A stretch of DNA of 64,000 bases. It comes from Nectonema munidae. Taxonomy: Eukaryota > Nematomorpha > Nectonematoida > Nectonematidae. Shown piece by piece: positions 30,713 to 42,672 of the stretch. The notes beneath the pieces were generated by a model. That model did not search any database. It was not told where the DNA came from and worked only from the letters and a program-made list of their open reading frames with translations. Positions within the stretch are counted from its first letter, which is position 1; each line of letters begins with the position of its first letter. Both the position numbers and the translations under genes were made by a program. The stretch is from NCBI GenBank assembly GCA_030549495.1, contig JAUIRK010001058.1, positions 137,294 to 201,293 of the forward strand. The letters are read 5' to 3'.

Positions 30713-31840
30713 ATGTTAAAATCGACTGCTGGCGAGGAGTACAATGAAACCAGAAGTGATTGGCAAGCCTATGTGTTTGCAATTGTATTATTACTCGCGC
30801 ACTTATTGCAAGTGTCATTTTTTGTTTTTATTTTTTTTCTTCTATACCTAAAGTTTACTTGTTATCAAGGAAAAAATTATTTCTTTCTCAACAAAAGTTG
30901 TTTGAAAGTTGTACAGAAAACTCTAACACCAACATAAGTTTCTTCATTAACTTATGTATCTTCGAACAATTGTAGTGGAGACAATGATGTGAATGACATC
31001 GAATAAAAGCCCCTGACTCTTTGTATACGTTTGATCCTTCCACAAGGAGTGGAAGACTAAGAACCAAACGTTGGAAGTGTGTTAGCTGTTCCAGAAGGTC
31101 CCAAAAATGCTGAAAAATCCTTTATCTGTTTGGAATTTATTTTTACCTGTTGAATTCATCCATCAAAATTTTGTTTTCACGAAAAAAACATAGAACATGA
31201 AGAAAGCTAAAAATGTTTCGAGTGAAATTGGGTCATTTTACAATGATTTCAACGTTGAAAAAAATCTTGGTTATATTTCTATTCTTTATATGCTTGGGAT
31301 CGAAGGTTATCAAAATATTCCATTGGACAACGTGAACAGCAGTCGTAGAGCTCATTTTTTGAAAGCTGTCATGGGTAAAAATGATCTCAGGCTAATTATG
31401 AGATTTTTCACAACAAAGAAACACTAATGTCCACAAGATAATAGCAGTGCGATCATTGAATGATCATTTCGACAATGTTTTTCAAAAGTAATTTTAATAG
31501 TTGTATCAAAATGAATTAATTTTTTTAATTATTTGACGCAGAACGATTTTGTAACTGTTGATGGCCAACTAGTTAAATTAGAGTGGCCTGTCCAATAAAA
31601 ATATATGAATGTAGTAAGCCTGGGAAATGGGGCACAAAAGTATGTCACATCAATGATTGCAGACCTTTTATTATTTAGCGCCCGAAATATATATCAGTAA
31701 ACCAGTGGATAAAAATGATTTTAGTGGAACTGAAATAGTGAAAAGGTTAGTAGGGAAAGTTGATTTGCCACAAAGTATAGATAGATATATTTGTATAGAT
31801 AGATTTTTTATGGACGATGAAACATGAATTATTCTATTTT
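30713..31840 (+). pseudogene. Degenerate piggyBac transposase
   Basis: The plus-strand frame at 31197-31424 contains LGYISILYMLGIEGYQNIPL and GKNDLRLIMRFFTT, matching the start of the piggyBac DDE domain ('MG.NRF..I.RFLHF'). After stops and frameshifts, later frames give FVTVDGQLVKL (first catalytic Asp region), KPGKWGTKVCHINDC and, further on, VDLPQSIDRYICIDRFF (second Asp, 'DNFFTS' equivalent). The catalytic order is right but the frame is broken many times, so it is dead. It is a possible, unproven relative of the source of the TTAA-flanked MITEs. Confidence 0.75.
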
Positions 31841-31949
31841 CGGTACTTTGAATTATAATACAGAGAAAAGGAGCTTCTAGGAACGAAAAAATTGCAAGAG
31901 TCCATACACATTTATAACAGTGTAAAATGAGGGCCAGAAAAAGGTACCC

Positions 31950-33200
31950 AAATGTTTAAACGATATACTCATATAGAAACTCTATACTCTGGCCTATGAT
32001 TATTTGGTCCAATAACAGAGCCCCCCTAAATACTTTTCCTCCCCCCTCCCCCAAATTCCTTCTGAATTTTTAGAAATTTTGATATGTATGCAGTTGTTTG
32101 GCGGCCTCAATCTCTGTTAGTATATTCCTGCTAACAAAAAGAAATGTGTCGAAGATTCTTTCCTCTAACTAACATTTTGCTCAGTTGACGACTCTCTAAG
32201 AACTGATATGCCAATACAACTAAGAAACGTCTGTATGCTAGTTTGCAATCATGTCTGCTTTCAAATTGATAAAAATTTTGATGATGATGAAAATAACATC
32301 TGCTTTTATTGCATTACCAAAATTCCTAAATTTTGCCAAATGTGGAATGTTTCTACGATTTTTTTTTCAATAATTTGGCTAAAAATGATGTTATCGCTTT
32401 TTATTGTTTTTTTTAAGTCAATTATTTTATTTGTTCTTATCCTGTGGGCAAAATTTTATATTTTTCTCAAAGTTAAACACATCTTTTATATATTCGCAAT
32501 TTGCTCACTAAGTTTTGTGTTATGTTTTATATGATACCTTTATCATGAATGTTTTTAGTGCTATATCTTGACTGTCTTACTTTTCTATTCACTTGAAGAA
32601 AAAATGATGAAACTCATTTCAAACGATAAGATTAATTGTAGCAAAACTATTGACTGTATAAGAGGTAGGAGTTATGGAAATAAACAGTGAGTTTGAAGTG
32701 TGTGTCTTCTTTCTTGGTTATATAATTTTTGAAAAACAAACATTTGGGGGGGCATTTTGACCTATTTGCAGATTGGGGGCATTTTTACCTGCAACCTAAA
32801 AATGTAATACGTAAATTGTATAAAGGTTGACCATTAATTCGGGAAATCAGTACTTTAGCGAAGTTTTGACAAATAATAATGTTCGAATTTTGAAAACATG
32901 TAAAACCTACGAATTTCACATATTAAAATTTGGGTGACAATTGTTTTTTGCGTTTGTATTTCAAAAAATTTATTGTTTGCTTTTCAATATTGTCAGGTTT
33001 GATTAGTAAAGTTAGTATAAATTAGGTCTGTTGTATAGAAAAAACATATAGCAATGAGGAAGTCTCAATGAATTGTACAGCGGTTATGTTTTATTATGTC
33101 GCTCTAAAAAGCTTCAGAATCAAATTTGATCGCGAAGTAAAAGTTTGAAATGCCCACACGTAGAAAAGCATTGAAAGTTGCTTCAAGTATGAAGTGTCAA
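31950..33200. other. Gene-free stretch with C/G-rich tracts
   Basis: No supported gene. A C-rich segment at about 32020-32055 and a G-rich one at 32742-32785 look like worn repeat ends. Confidence 0.45.
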
Positions 33201-33219
33201 AGTAAAATAGACCAAGTTT

Positions 33220-33770
33220 TCAGAAAAAATTGTTGGCAAACGATGAACAGAACGTTTGCTGTCCAACAAAATTCAAAGCTACAATAGAAAAAAATACGGT
33301 GAGTTCACTAGTGACTTAAAGAAAGAGTGGTTTGAAGGAAGACCTTGGCTAGAATTTTGCCACGTTAAAAAGCAGCATTTGTTTTACATGCAGGAATTTT
33401 TCAATGAGCGACAAAGAGAAAGATGAAGCTTTTACTAAAAATGGGTTTACAAATGGGAAGAGCGTTTTAGACAAAGAAAAGGGCTAAACACGAAAAGTCA
33501 TTAAATCTCATGTTTTCAATGTGGACTGAATGGAAAAAAAGGTATGAGTCTAATAAAGAAGTATCCACTTTAACCCGTTAACGACCAGAATAATCAGACG
33601 ATATCTAATGTAAAACAGAAGATTTGTATTAAAGAGCATTGATACACGCAGACGATTTTATTTATGTAAAGTCTACTATAGTCGACATTGGGCGTTAACG
33701 GGTTAATTAACCCAACTAGAAAAAACAGGTGGGTTTTTCATTTTTTCAGACACTTTTGTATAAACGGTTT
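33220..33770 (+). pseudogene. hAT transposase N-terminal relic (TTF-type zinc finger)
   Basis: The frame reads EFTSDLKKEWFEGRPWLEFC then VKKQHLFYMQEFFN, AFTKNGFTN, GLNTHEKS and MWTEWKKRYESNKEVSTL. This is the TTF/ZMYM-like finger preceding many hAT transposases ('W......FC..C.....F..G..NW......H..S..H'). Frameshifts are present. The sequence is split by a TTAA MITE at 33574-33702 and resumes as INPTRKNRW on the far side. The DDE part is missing. Confidence 0.6.
33574..33702 (+). repeat. TTAA-flanked MITE (family 1, copy 4) inside a hAT relic
   Basis: TTAA at 33570-33573 and 33703-33706. Starts CCCGTTAACGACCAGAATAA and ends GGCGTTAACGGG, the best-preserved termini in the window. Removing the element plus one TTAA restores the hAT relic frame across the junction, which shows the insertion site directly. 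Confidence 0.88.
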
Positions 33771-35390
33771 TTTTTATTAAGGTATTATATTAAAGCAATA
33801 CTTGAAGTGGTGCAATTTTTAGCAATTAATGCACGGGTGCAAAGACAGTCGCGCGCCGCGAACAGAAAATTTGCCTGTGCGACCGTAACTTGTAATGTTC
33901 TCAAAATAATACTCAATGTCGGAGGCATAAATTTTTTGACTCATCTATACCTTAACATTCCAAAAAATAAATTTGTGTGATACTTCATGATTTCCAAATA
34001 AAAAAATTTTTTATTGATATCACATGACTGAAATTCTTAAAGTACATGTGTTACATTCTTTTTTGGTGAAAATGTCTGCTCCTCCAACTTCTATTTTCTG
34101 GCTACGCCACTGCTGTGTTTACTGATGGGTGATATTCCTTTTTTTAAATAAAAATCAGTCAAACCAGAGAAAAAATAATTTAAATATGATAGCCCATGTC
34201 AAAATTAAGATTTTTATTCTTATAAAAAGTTTTGTACATTTCAAGTATGTAGAATTTAATGGTGATGTTCATTTTTTTTATGAAATCAATAAAACCTTAT
34301 GAAATCAATTAAACCTGTAAATCAATGTCAAATATATAAACCTCAAATAAATTCTACTTACAGTATTTTTCTGGAAATTATTTTCTTAATTTATTTAATA
34401 AACGAACTTTAGGTTTTTAATTCACTGAAAATATTTCATTTGTTAGTAACTTATGTATCTTGATAGAAACTCCATCTTTTTGGCTACAAATTCGTTATCG
34501 GCTTGTAGTCTCTACGCCATTTCTTCTATACTTTACAGTATGTAATTTTGCTATTCATTCTATGATGATCCTTACTTGGTAGCTCTTTTTTATAAGGATA
34601 AAAGTACTTTTTCATCTCTCAAAGCATTCAGATTAAAGAATCTTCTTGATTATCTTAGGCTTTTTTTTATCAGTATCGTATATTTTATCAGGCCTGAATA
34701 TTTGTCAACCAATCCGAGTTCAAAGGTGTTTTTTCTAATGAATCAGAAGTTCATTGTTCAATTACAAAAAGTTGTCCACGTTCTTCATCTAAAAGATTCT
34801 CTCTTTGACGCAAAAGGAAAAAGATGGACAAATTCAATTTAAATTAAAAAATATCTTGATAGTGACTAAATTCTCACATATTGGCATTTGTGCCATTTTT
34901 GATAAATCTGACCTATTCTAAATTTCCAGATTTCCTAACCATCTTAGTAAAATGATAATTGTAATCCTAGATGATAAGCAATAGATTTAAATATTTTTCA
35001 TTTGTAAAAGAGGAACTTCTTTTTCACAGTCAAAATCTTTTTTGAAGTACCTAATATATAATTAAACCACTTCCTAGTTCATTAGAACATGGTAGATCTT
35101 CCATTTTGTCAAGATACATATTTTTTTAATTATTTGTTTTGATCACATGTTCTTTTTTCAATTAGTTTTCAACTTGGTTCCTTCTCTCATACAAATTTTC
35201 AAAAGATTTTATAATACGTTTTATTTTTTTTAAATAAATATTTAATACTCAAGATGATTGTAAAATGTATTATAAGCCAAAATATACAAAAAAAAAAGTA
35301 TATTTTTACTATAACTAATATGCAGCCATTTTTTGAAAATTTTTTACAGAACTGATTTTCAGGCATACATTACTAATTTAATTGCCACAG
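33771..35390. other. Gene-free stretch
   Basis: AT-rich. At 34101-34116, CTGGCTACGCCACTG is a likely terminus of another dispersed repeat (on the other strand CAGTGGCGTAGCCAG). The ORF at 34576-34842 (88 residues) has no features I recognise. Confidence 0.45.
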
Positions 35391-35439
35391 AGATATTTTT
35401 TAATCGTATCCAAAATCAAGTACAGAAATAAAAAAGCAT

Positions 35440-36515
35440 AGTCGATTTGGTATAAAACAGATATTTTATTTTTTTGAAAATATTTTTGAAGACAGTAAAC
35501 CGCAAATCTGATTGAAGCTTTCAGATATTTTAAAACCATAAATGCCAAACCTAAGTCCAAAAATGAAACCAGTATCTTCCATTTGGCATAAAAACATATT
35601 TTATTTAAATTTCAAATATATTTCTGTGAGGTAAATCGAACATTTGATTGACACTTTCAGACATTTAAAACCTCTAAATGCAAAAAATGATTATGGTCGA
35701 ATTGGTATAAAAACATATATTTCATGTAAAATTAGAGAGAATATTTTGGGATATAGTTTTCACTTTTCAGACATAAACCGCAAATTTGATTGACACTAGC
35801 AGTAAAACCTCTAAATGCGAAAACTGTGTTCAGATATGAAATCATCATGATCTATTTGCTATAAAAACATATATTTCATGTAAAATTTGAATAAATATTT
35901 TTGGAAACAAATTTTAGAACTAAACGCAAATTTGATGGATACTTATAGGTATTTTCAAATTCAAACTGCAAAAATTGAGTCCAATGAAACCAGCATTGTT
36001 GATTTGGTATAAAAACATATTATTTAATTGTAAAATTTGAATGAATGTTTTTGGAGACAATTTTTAGAAGTAAACCGCAAATTTGATTAACACTTATAGG
36101 TATTTTCTCATCCTAAACATGTCCAGAAAAACTGATTTCAGAAATAAAACAATCATGGTTGAATTGGTATAAAAACATATATTTTATGTAAAATTAGAGA
36201 GAATATTTTTAGATATAGTTTTCAGACATTAGCCGCAAATTTGTTTGACACTGGCAGTAAAATCTCTAAATGCAAAAACTGTGTCCAGAAATGAAACCAT
36301 CATGATCTATTTGCTATAAAAACATATTTCATGTAAAATTTGAATCAATATTTCTAGAAGCAATTTTAGAACTAAACGCAAAATTGATTGATACTTATAT
36401 GTATTTTCAAATCCAAACTGCAAAAATTGAGTCCATAAATGAAACTAGCATGGTTGATTTGGTATAAAAATATATATTTCATATAAAATTTGAGATATAT
36501 TTGAAAACAGTTTTC
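35440..36515. repeat. Tandem repeat, ~150 bp monomer, with higher-order structure
   Basis: The anchor TATAAAAACATAT recurs near 35451, 35590, 35710, 35861, 36011, 36170, 36316 and 36463, spacing 120-159 bases. Each unit also has AAACCGCAAATTTGATTGA and CTAAATGCAAAAA. Units at 35710 and 36170 share AAATTAGAGAGAATATTTT, and those at 35861 and 36316 share AAACTGCAAAAATTGAGTCC. The array is therefore a higher-order repeat of three monomers, about 455 bases. Confidence 0.8.
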
Positions 36516-37908
36516 AACTCTTTTTATCGCTGCTGCTGCGAAAGTGTAACAAAAATCCTACACTTTCCAAATATATAAATGTAACGCCGAATTAATCCCA
36601 TGTATAAACACTATATACGCTCATGATGAAAAAGAGAAAGTTGATTTGCTAAAGAGGACAAAAATTGTTCAAAAATGATATAAAAAAATATCTGACCACA
36701 AATTAGCAGATGTAAACAGTAACGACAATTTAATCCTAGAGTGAAAAAAAGATTTTCAGAATCAAATTGAGCATGTTGGATTCATTGTGTATGATTAAAA
36801 TATTGAGAAAAAATGTTTGGAGCTAAGGCACCTATCAAAGCAAATTTTGACAAGTGAATAATTTGAGTGATTAATCACTAAATTTATTAAATAAATTAAG
36901 ACAATATTAAAAAAAAATCTTGGAAGAATTAGGAAAAAAGATGTCGAGAGCAAAAAGTACATTATCCTTGCTTTGGATAAGCATGGAAGGTTTTTCAATA
37001 CACAATTTCTAAATAAAAATATTAAAAACATGAAAAAATATAAATCACTTTATTTGAACGAAGATTAAGGAATCAAAACAAGCCAAGTTTTTGAAATGAT
37101 TAAAATAAAATAAACATATTGTATGGAATATGTCGATGCTTAGTTCGATATTCATCGTAGCCAACGTCCCATTCTAAATAAAAAGTCGATATACATATGA
37201 AAATTATTTGAGAGTAAACAAGACGACACATTAAGTAATGAAACCAGCTTTTACAATTCAGATGGACACCTTCTGTTATTTATTGACCGTGTCACTTGTT
37301 TTTAGGGCGAAATAGAACTTTAAAAGTTCCAACAAAGAACACTGCCCCATAAAATCTGTTTAGTGATTGGATCAGGATGAAAGTGCAATTCAATTACTTT
37401 TATTCATGTAAAGCAGGAATTATAAGAGTAATTATACAACTTGGCTCTTTAGGAAATCGCTTTAGACTTGAGGGCAATCAAAAGAAGACTTTAGTCAAAA
37501 AAACGCAATGATTTTCTTGCTCTCGTATACTATGATTTCTGTTAGTTCAAATGGTTTTTTAAGATTTTGTGTTCTTAGACTTAAATAATTTTATGAAAAG
37601 TGATTAAACTACCATTTTTTGTATACTATGATTCCTTACAAAATGTAAAAAATACATGTCACCAATCACCCTATAAGGGTTAGCTACTTCAACCTTGGCT
37701 TTTGCTGCTTATAAAAAGTTGAAAATATCACAAGTGCCGATAAACTATCTCATTTTTTATGCCTCCTATTATTCTGAGAACAGACGGTTTCGTTTTAATA
37801 GTGAAAATTTCATTAGTTTATTTTGTCTCCTTTCTCATTTATGTTAATTATGCAGCAAAATTTTCAGCACTGATGTACCGCTTATGTCAAACTATGAACA
37901 AATTGGTA

Positions 37909-37977
37909 TCGATGAGGAATTGAACCCAGCGGTTTGCGTGCTGAGTCCATCATCTTAACAAACCCTCCATGCCACCC
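37909..37977 (-). repeat. tRNA-like SINE head or tRNA pseudogene
   Basis: The minus strand reads GGGTGGCATGGAGGG (like an RNA polymerase III A box, TGGCATGGAGG) and, 40 bases on, GGGTTCAATTCC (B box). Spacing fits a tRNA, but the acceptor and T stems do not pair well, so a tRNA-derived SINE or a decayed tRNA gene is more likely than a working tRNA. Confidence 0.5.
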
Positions 37978-39439
37978 ATAGAGTATGCTGTAGTGGATAC
38001 GTCAAATTAGTTTTCAAAAAAATAGTTTGTATCATTTAACTATTTTATTTTGCTTCATAAAAAAATTATTATTACATTTTAATATTTTTTAACTTTGTTT
38101 TTGGAAGCTGACTCGGGGAAAATTATAGTTTGACTACTTTATGTTCGTTTGCACCAATATAACTTTTAAACTTGAGAAAAATGAAGTAATGCAATATTAA
38201 TTTATTGTTTGATTTTTGTTTGCACAATTTTATCTTTATTTTATAGCTTTTTTGAGAGTCTAACTAACTTATTCTTATACACTAAAAAGAATGAATTTAG
38301 TTAGAATGGTTTTCTAACTTTAGTTCTGTTTTACATTTTTGATAGAAATTACCTCAGAAAAGTTATGTAATTTGGATGTGTTTTTAATTTATTTTTCTCA
38401 ATAAAATATTTTTCCATTTTTAGGAAGAAGAAATGGAACAACTGAAAATTAATGAATATTTTTTTCATTCAATAGAATTTTCAATTTTTTTATTGTTAAT
38501 TGATATCTTTACCCCTTTTCTACACATAATTTGGAGATGGTACGCATCTATTTGAAAGGAGAAAGTTTGGTTATGCATGTTGCTCCTCATTCATTGTTGA
38601 CGTTAAACTTAATAGGGCCGGGATAAAGTTTACATTAAGCTTAATTAAGAATGAAATAGGATAGACAAGAGAGGAGTAGGAATTTAGAAATTTTTTTGTC
38701 CTTTTTGGAAGACGCTTGAAAGTTCGCCCCCCCCCCCCCCAATAATTTCAAGGTTGTGCGCCCCTGTTTTTAATTTGATTTAACAATCCATAAATTTTAA
38801 AAAAAAATTTTGAGATGAAAATCTCTCTGAATGAATTTGGATCTAAATATATATTTTTAAGAATTGAACATGAAACCTTCCATACAATATATAAAAATTG
38901 GTTAAATTGAACAAAATAGAAATAAGTTTATTGAAAACCAAAAATTATTTTGGTGTAATACTAACAGCATTTTCAAATCAAGGAGGAAATAACTTGAAGT
39001 GTAAAAGAAGTGTAATTTTTGCTTTACTAGAAAAATATACGTTAGTTTAACACCAAAATTAATTGTTGCCAATAAACATTTTTCCTCTTCACGTTTAACT
39101 TGAAAAAGATTCATGAATCAAGAATATATACCTTCTAAAAGTTTTAAAAATTAACTTTTTTAATTTTTATATGTATGTATAAATTCGACAGTTGTTTTAG
39201 AATAATTTGGAAACACAGCGCGCGCTTATGACCATTCTGAGTTGGCAGTTTGAAATAACCGACTGCCAGTTGACATCCTTAGCTGGCATTCTTCTTGTTT
39301 CACGGTAAAACTAGGCTATAGTAGAACTTACTTTCTGCGAACTTGATCCATTATTCTTGAGAAGTTCGTTCTAATGCAATTCCACTATATTTATTCGCAA
39401 AAGAAAAATGTTTTGAATAATAATTATTTTTATACAAAA

Positions 39440-39512
39440 CTGAGATTTTTGTGTCCATGAAACATCTTTGTGAGTTTTTTGCTTCACGGGTCAAAAAAGT
39501 TGAGCAACACTG
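39440..39512 (-). repeat. One end of a hAT-type element
   Basis: On the minus strand from 39512 it starts CAGTGTTGCTCAACTTTTTT then GACCCGTG. It lies just past the splice donor at 39592 of the small membrane-protein gene. No matching second end was identified. Confidence 0.4.
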
Positions 39513-39592
39513 ATATAGAGAAAAGCATCTAGACACAATTGCGTAAGCCCTTTGCGGTGAAGTAGGGAAGGAGTAAAAATTTTTAATATTAC

Positions 39593-39948
39593 CATGTTCA
39601 TCTTCTTCAAAGAGTTTGTTGTGATTCAGAGGAGGAGAGTAGAGTAACTGACCACGTTCCCTCATACGGATGAACTCTCTTAGCATTTCAATGGGGCTAA
39701 ATGAGAAGAAATGGTAAAGAAGTTTGCCCTATTTTTACAAAACTCACTCATTTATCAACTTCTTTTCTAGATAGTACATACGCACATCAAAATACATAAA
39801 AAGGCTAAAAGTCCAAAAAGCAATCAATTTCCAAAATAAGCGGTAGAAAAAGTATCTTTCTTGTGAACCTGACATGTATTCTGGTTTTGGATGCGGATTT
39901 GGGCCATACTTTGCGAGACTTTGAACTTTAGTCGTGGCGGCGACAGTA
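39593..39948 (-). CDS. Unrecognised small membrane protein, two exons, partial
   Basis: Exon 39948-39748 (acceptor TTTTTAG, donor GTGAGT) and exon 39696-39593 (acceptor TCATTTAG, donor GTAATA) join in frame and give about 101 residues. The first encodes SLAKYGPNPHPKPEYMSG and a probable membrane helix (FWKLIAFWTFSLFMYF). The second encodes DPIEMLREFIRMRERGQLLY and an acidic end (FEEDEHG). One helix followed by a basic 'RxRExG' segment and an acidic tail loosely resembles complex I subunit NDUFB11, but that is a weak suggestion. Both outer ends are open, so more exons exist. It was judged real because both introns borders and phases agree and the composition is protein-like. Confidence 0.55.
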
Positions 39949-42425
39949 CTAAAAACAAAATATAGTTGAAATAAGCAAGCAAAGTCAACTTAACAACAGT
40001 TTACTCGATTCTTAGAGTGAAACGTGGCCTTAAAATTTTGATGTATTCGAAAATTAATCTATAGGAATTGTATTTATTTTTCAATGATTTAAACGCCTTG
40101 TTGACATCTTTTTTCACTCATCTTATATAATGGGAAATTTAAAATATTTATAGTCACTGTATATTATTTGAAGTAGATAGATTGATCTTAAAGTAACGCA
40201 ATTTTTTAATTGAAAAGGTGGTTTGAGCAACTTTCGTGTACCGATGTACAATAGTTGATTATGTTTGTTTCTAGAACGTCAGAATGATGATTTGGGTGAG
40301 TTTTGTTCGACAAAGGATTGTGACGTTTTGCGTTGCAGCATTTTTAATCATGCAGCAGAAATTTTGAGATCCACGTAAAGAAGACGCTTATCAACAACCA
40401 ACGTAGTGTGCTATTTTATTTACCTTTATGCAGTTAGCATATGCACTATACAGGCGCTGGAAAGTCGCAGTTTAGCCCACATGTAAAGGGTCTAAACCAG
40501 AGATGAACAAATTACGGCCCGTAGGTGGCATGCGACTCTCCAATGGTTTTTATTCGCAGCACTTTGATATTTCATATTAAAAGATCATTGATCGGTTAGA
40601 CTAATTTTATCAAAATGACCCTTTCTTTTTCTTTTGTTTTAATTTTCGCAGTTGGGTGAGTATTTCAAATTCTTGAAAAATGAAGTGTTTAAATGTATAT
40701 CTAATTATTTAAAAAATAAGTTTTATTATTAAATATTTTTTCAAGATTATTTTTTACATGAGTTTAATAAATTTACAATTTCACCTAAGAGAAGGCTAAC
40801 AAGATTAAGTAATTAGATATAAAAATACCCTAAAATGAAGATTTGAGTTAATAAAATTGATATTTTGATACAGAAAACACATTTATTTTATTACCTACTT
40901 ATTTTGAGAGACTGAAACACTTAAATTTAACTTTAAATTTTGTTTCATATATTAATAAAAACATATAGTTGTTTTTTTAATCGTTATGCCTCCATTTTAA
41001 ATTCGACTCTTTCAAAACTCTTCAGGTAGACTTTGGTCTACCACAATGTGTCAAGTACTTATATTCTAGCTTTTCGAACATTTCATTGTGTTCAAAATAT
41101 GATTTCTTTGAAACTCCATTTTGGCAACATTTCGAATATACTTTGAAGTTACTAGACAAGTTGTCAAAATGAAAGTAATTTTTTAACTTTACTTTTTTAA
41201 TTCTATGTTAATATGTTATTGTTTAATATAGAAACGTAATCTTTTCCGCATCTACAAAGCAGTAAAATATTGTCGTTTGCCAAAAGAATTTCTCAGTGCG
41301 TTGAAGTTCATTGAAATTTCTCTCAATTGGCGCGCTCCATAATTTACCATTTTAATTTAAATTGGATGTTCAATTACAATAAGTTAGGATCGTGAGTACA
41401 AAAAAATGATTCAGTGAGGTCATCGAATCTAACTTGAATTTTTTTTAAAAATAATTCGTAGTCCATCTGGCTGGTTTCAATCTCCTTTAAAACTTATTGA
41501 GGTGATTGGTTTAAAATGAAAGCCTTCTACTTTGCAGCATTGTAAGATGGAAGTTGGTTAAAAATTATCAGTATTTTTGCGTTCAAGTATTTTACGTTTC
41601 AAGGTGGGTGAATCACTATAAAAGATCATTTTGACTTTTTGAGTGGCAAATTGGATATACACGTCCCCTCCAAAGCTCTAGCTTATTTTTTAAGAAAATT
41701 ATTTTATGATTTCCTTTTCTAAATAAAAAAAATTATTATATAATTAACCTTAAAACCAGCAAAACAAACACATCCCTCATATACCTTATTTACTAATTAT
41801 GAAAGGAAAATAGTATTTTTTTAATTAAGTCAAATCCAATCAAAGACTACTGCTCACTAGTCTATAGATAACTTTTGTGTAGCTATTTCTTAACACTTTT
41901 AAAAATATTCAATTAGATTACCATAAATTTTTCCTTAGAGGAACAAAAAATTTGGAAAAAAATCTAAAGGACATTTTTTTACGTTAAGACCAACATAAAA
42001 TAAAAAGTAATAAATATATTTAATAAGAGGCAATATATGTTCTTGTTTTGTCCATTGTCAGGACACCTAATAAATGAATAAAATAAATTTATCATGAAAT
42101 TACATTCGCTAATCTATCCCAACTATCAATAATTTTTCCTTGTCTGTATTTTTAGTATTGGTTACAGAGAAAAAAATTTTGTTGAAAAAAACTATAGTGA
42201 ACAGAAAATAAACAATGGGAAATATCATCGGAGATTAACATACTATTTAGAAATGAAAATCAATAGCTAAAATAGCAATTATTAGATTTTTATATTAAAA
42301 TGCATTTATTATATATTGATACATTATATGAATTATCAGTGACCATATGATTTTTATACCTATAGGAAATCAGATGAAAATATATATATAGTGTACAGCT
42401 ACATTGTAAATATATACATATACAC
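39949..42425. other. Gene-free stretch
   Basis: AT-rich, no supported gene. At 40498, CAGAGATGAACAAATTACGG followed by CCCG resembles a hAT end ('CAGAGGTG..AAACTACGGCCCG') without a visible partner. Confidence 0.45.
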
Positions 42426-42672
42426 CAGTGCCCGCTCTAAGCAAAAATTTTAGGGGGGCTTCATTGAAGCGCTGATTTTTTAACTATCATATTAATCTGC
42501 TTCAATGCGAAAAGAAAACATGATGTATTTGTCAAGCCATATCTATACAGATTACATTTTAATGAAAGAAATTATCATGAATGCTAGATGTTTGTCATAT
42601 TTTTTAGGGGAGCTTAAAAATTAGATGGGGGCGGGCTTGTGCCCCAAAATTTAATAGGTAGCGCGGGCTCTG
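42426..42672. repeat. hAT-like MITE
   Basis: Left end CAGTGCCCGCTCTAAGC. The right end on the other strand is CAGAGCCCGCGCTACC. AAAATTTTAGGGG and CCCCAAAATTTAAT lie symmetrically inside. Flanks ATATACAC and ATATGTAC agree at 6 of 8 positions, suggesting an old target duplication. Confidence 0.6.

Larger units (their letters stand above)
36516..39592. other. Largely gene-free stretch
   Basis: No supported protein gene. It contains a tRNA-like segment at 37909-37977, a C run at about 38727-38740, and otherwise AT-rich sequence. Confidence 0.5.

Noticed and set aside
32208-32534. 108-residue hydrophobic ORF
   Set aside because: It is made of TTT/ATT-rich codons typical of chance ORFs here, with no recognisable domain.
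35440-36515. CRISPR-like array at the tandem repeat
   Set aside because: The whole ~150-bp unit repeats, with no unique spacers, and the DNA is eukaryotic.
39351-39592. Read-through of the small membrane-protein exon to a stop at 39351
   Set aside because: A GTAATA donor lies right after EDEHG, and the downstream sequence runs into a hAT-type terminus.
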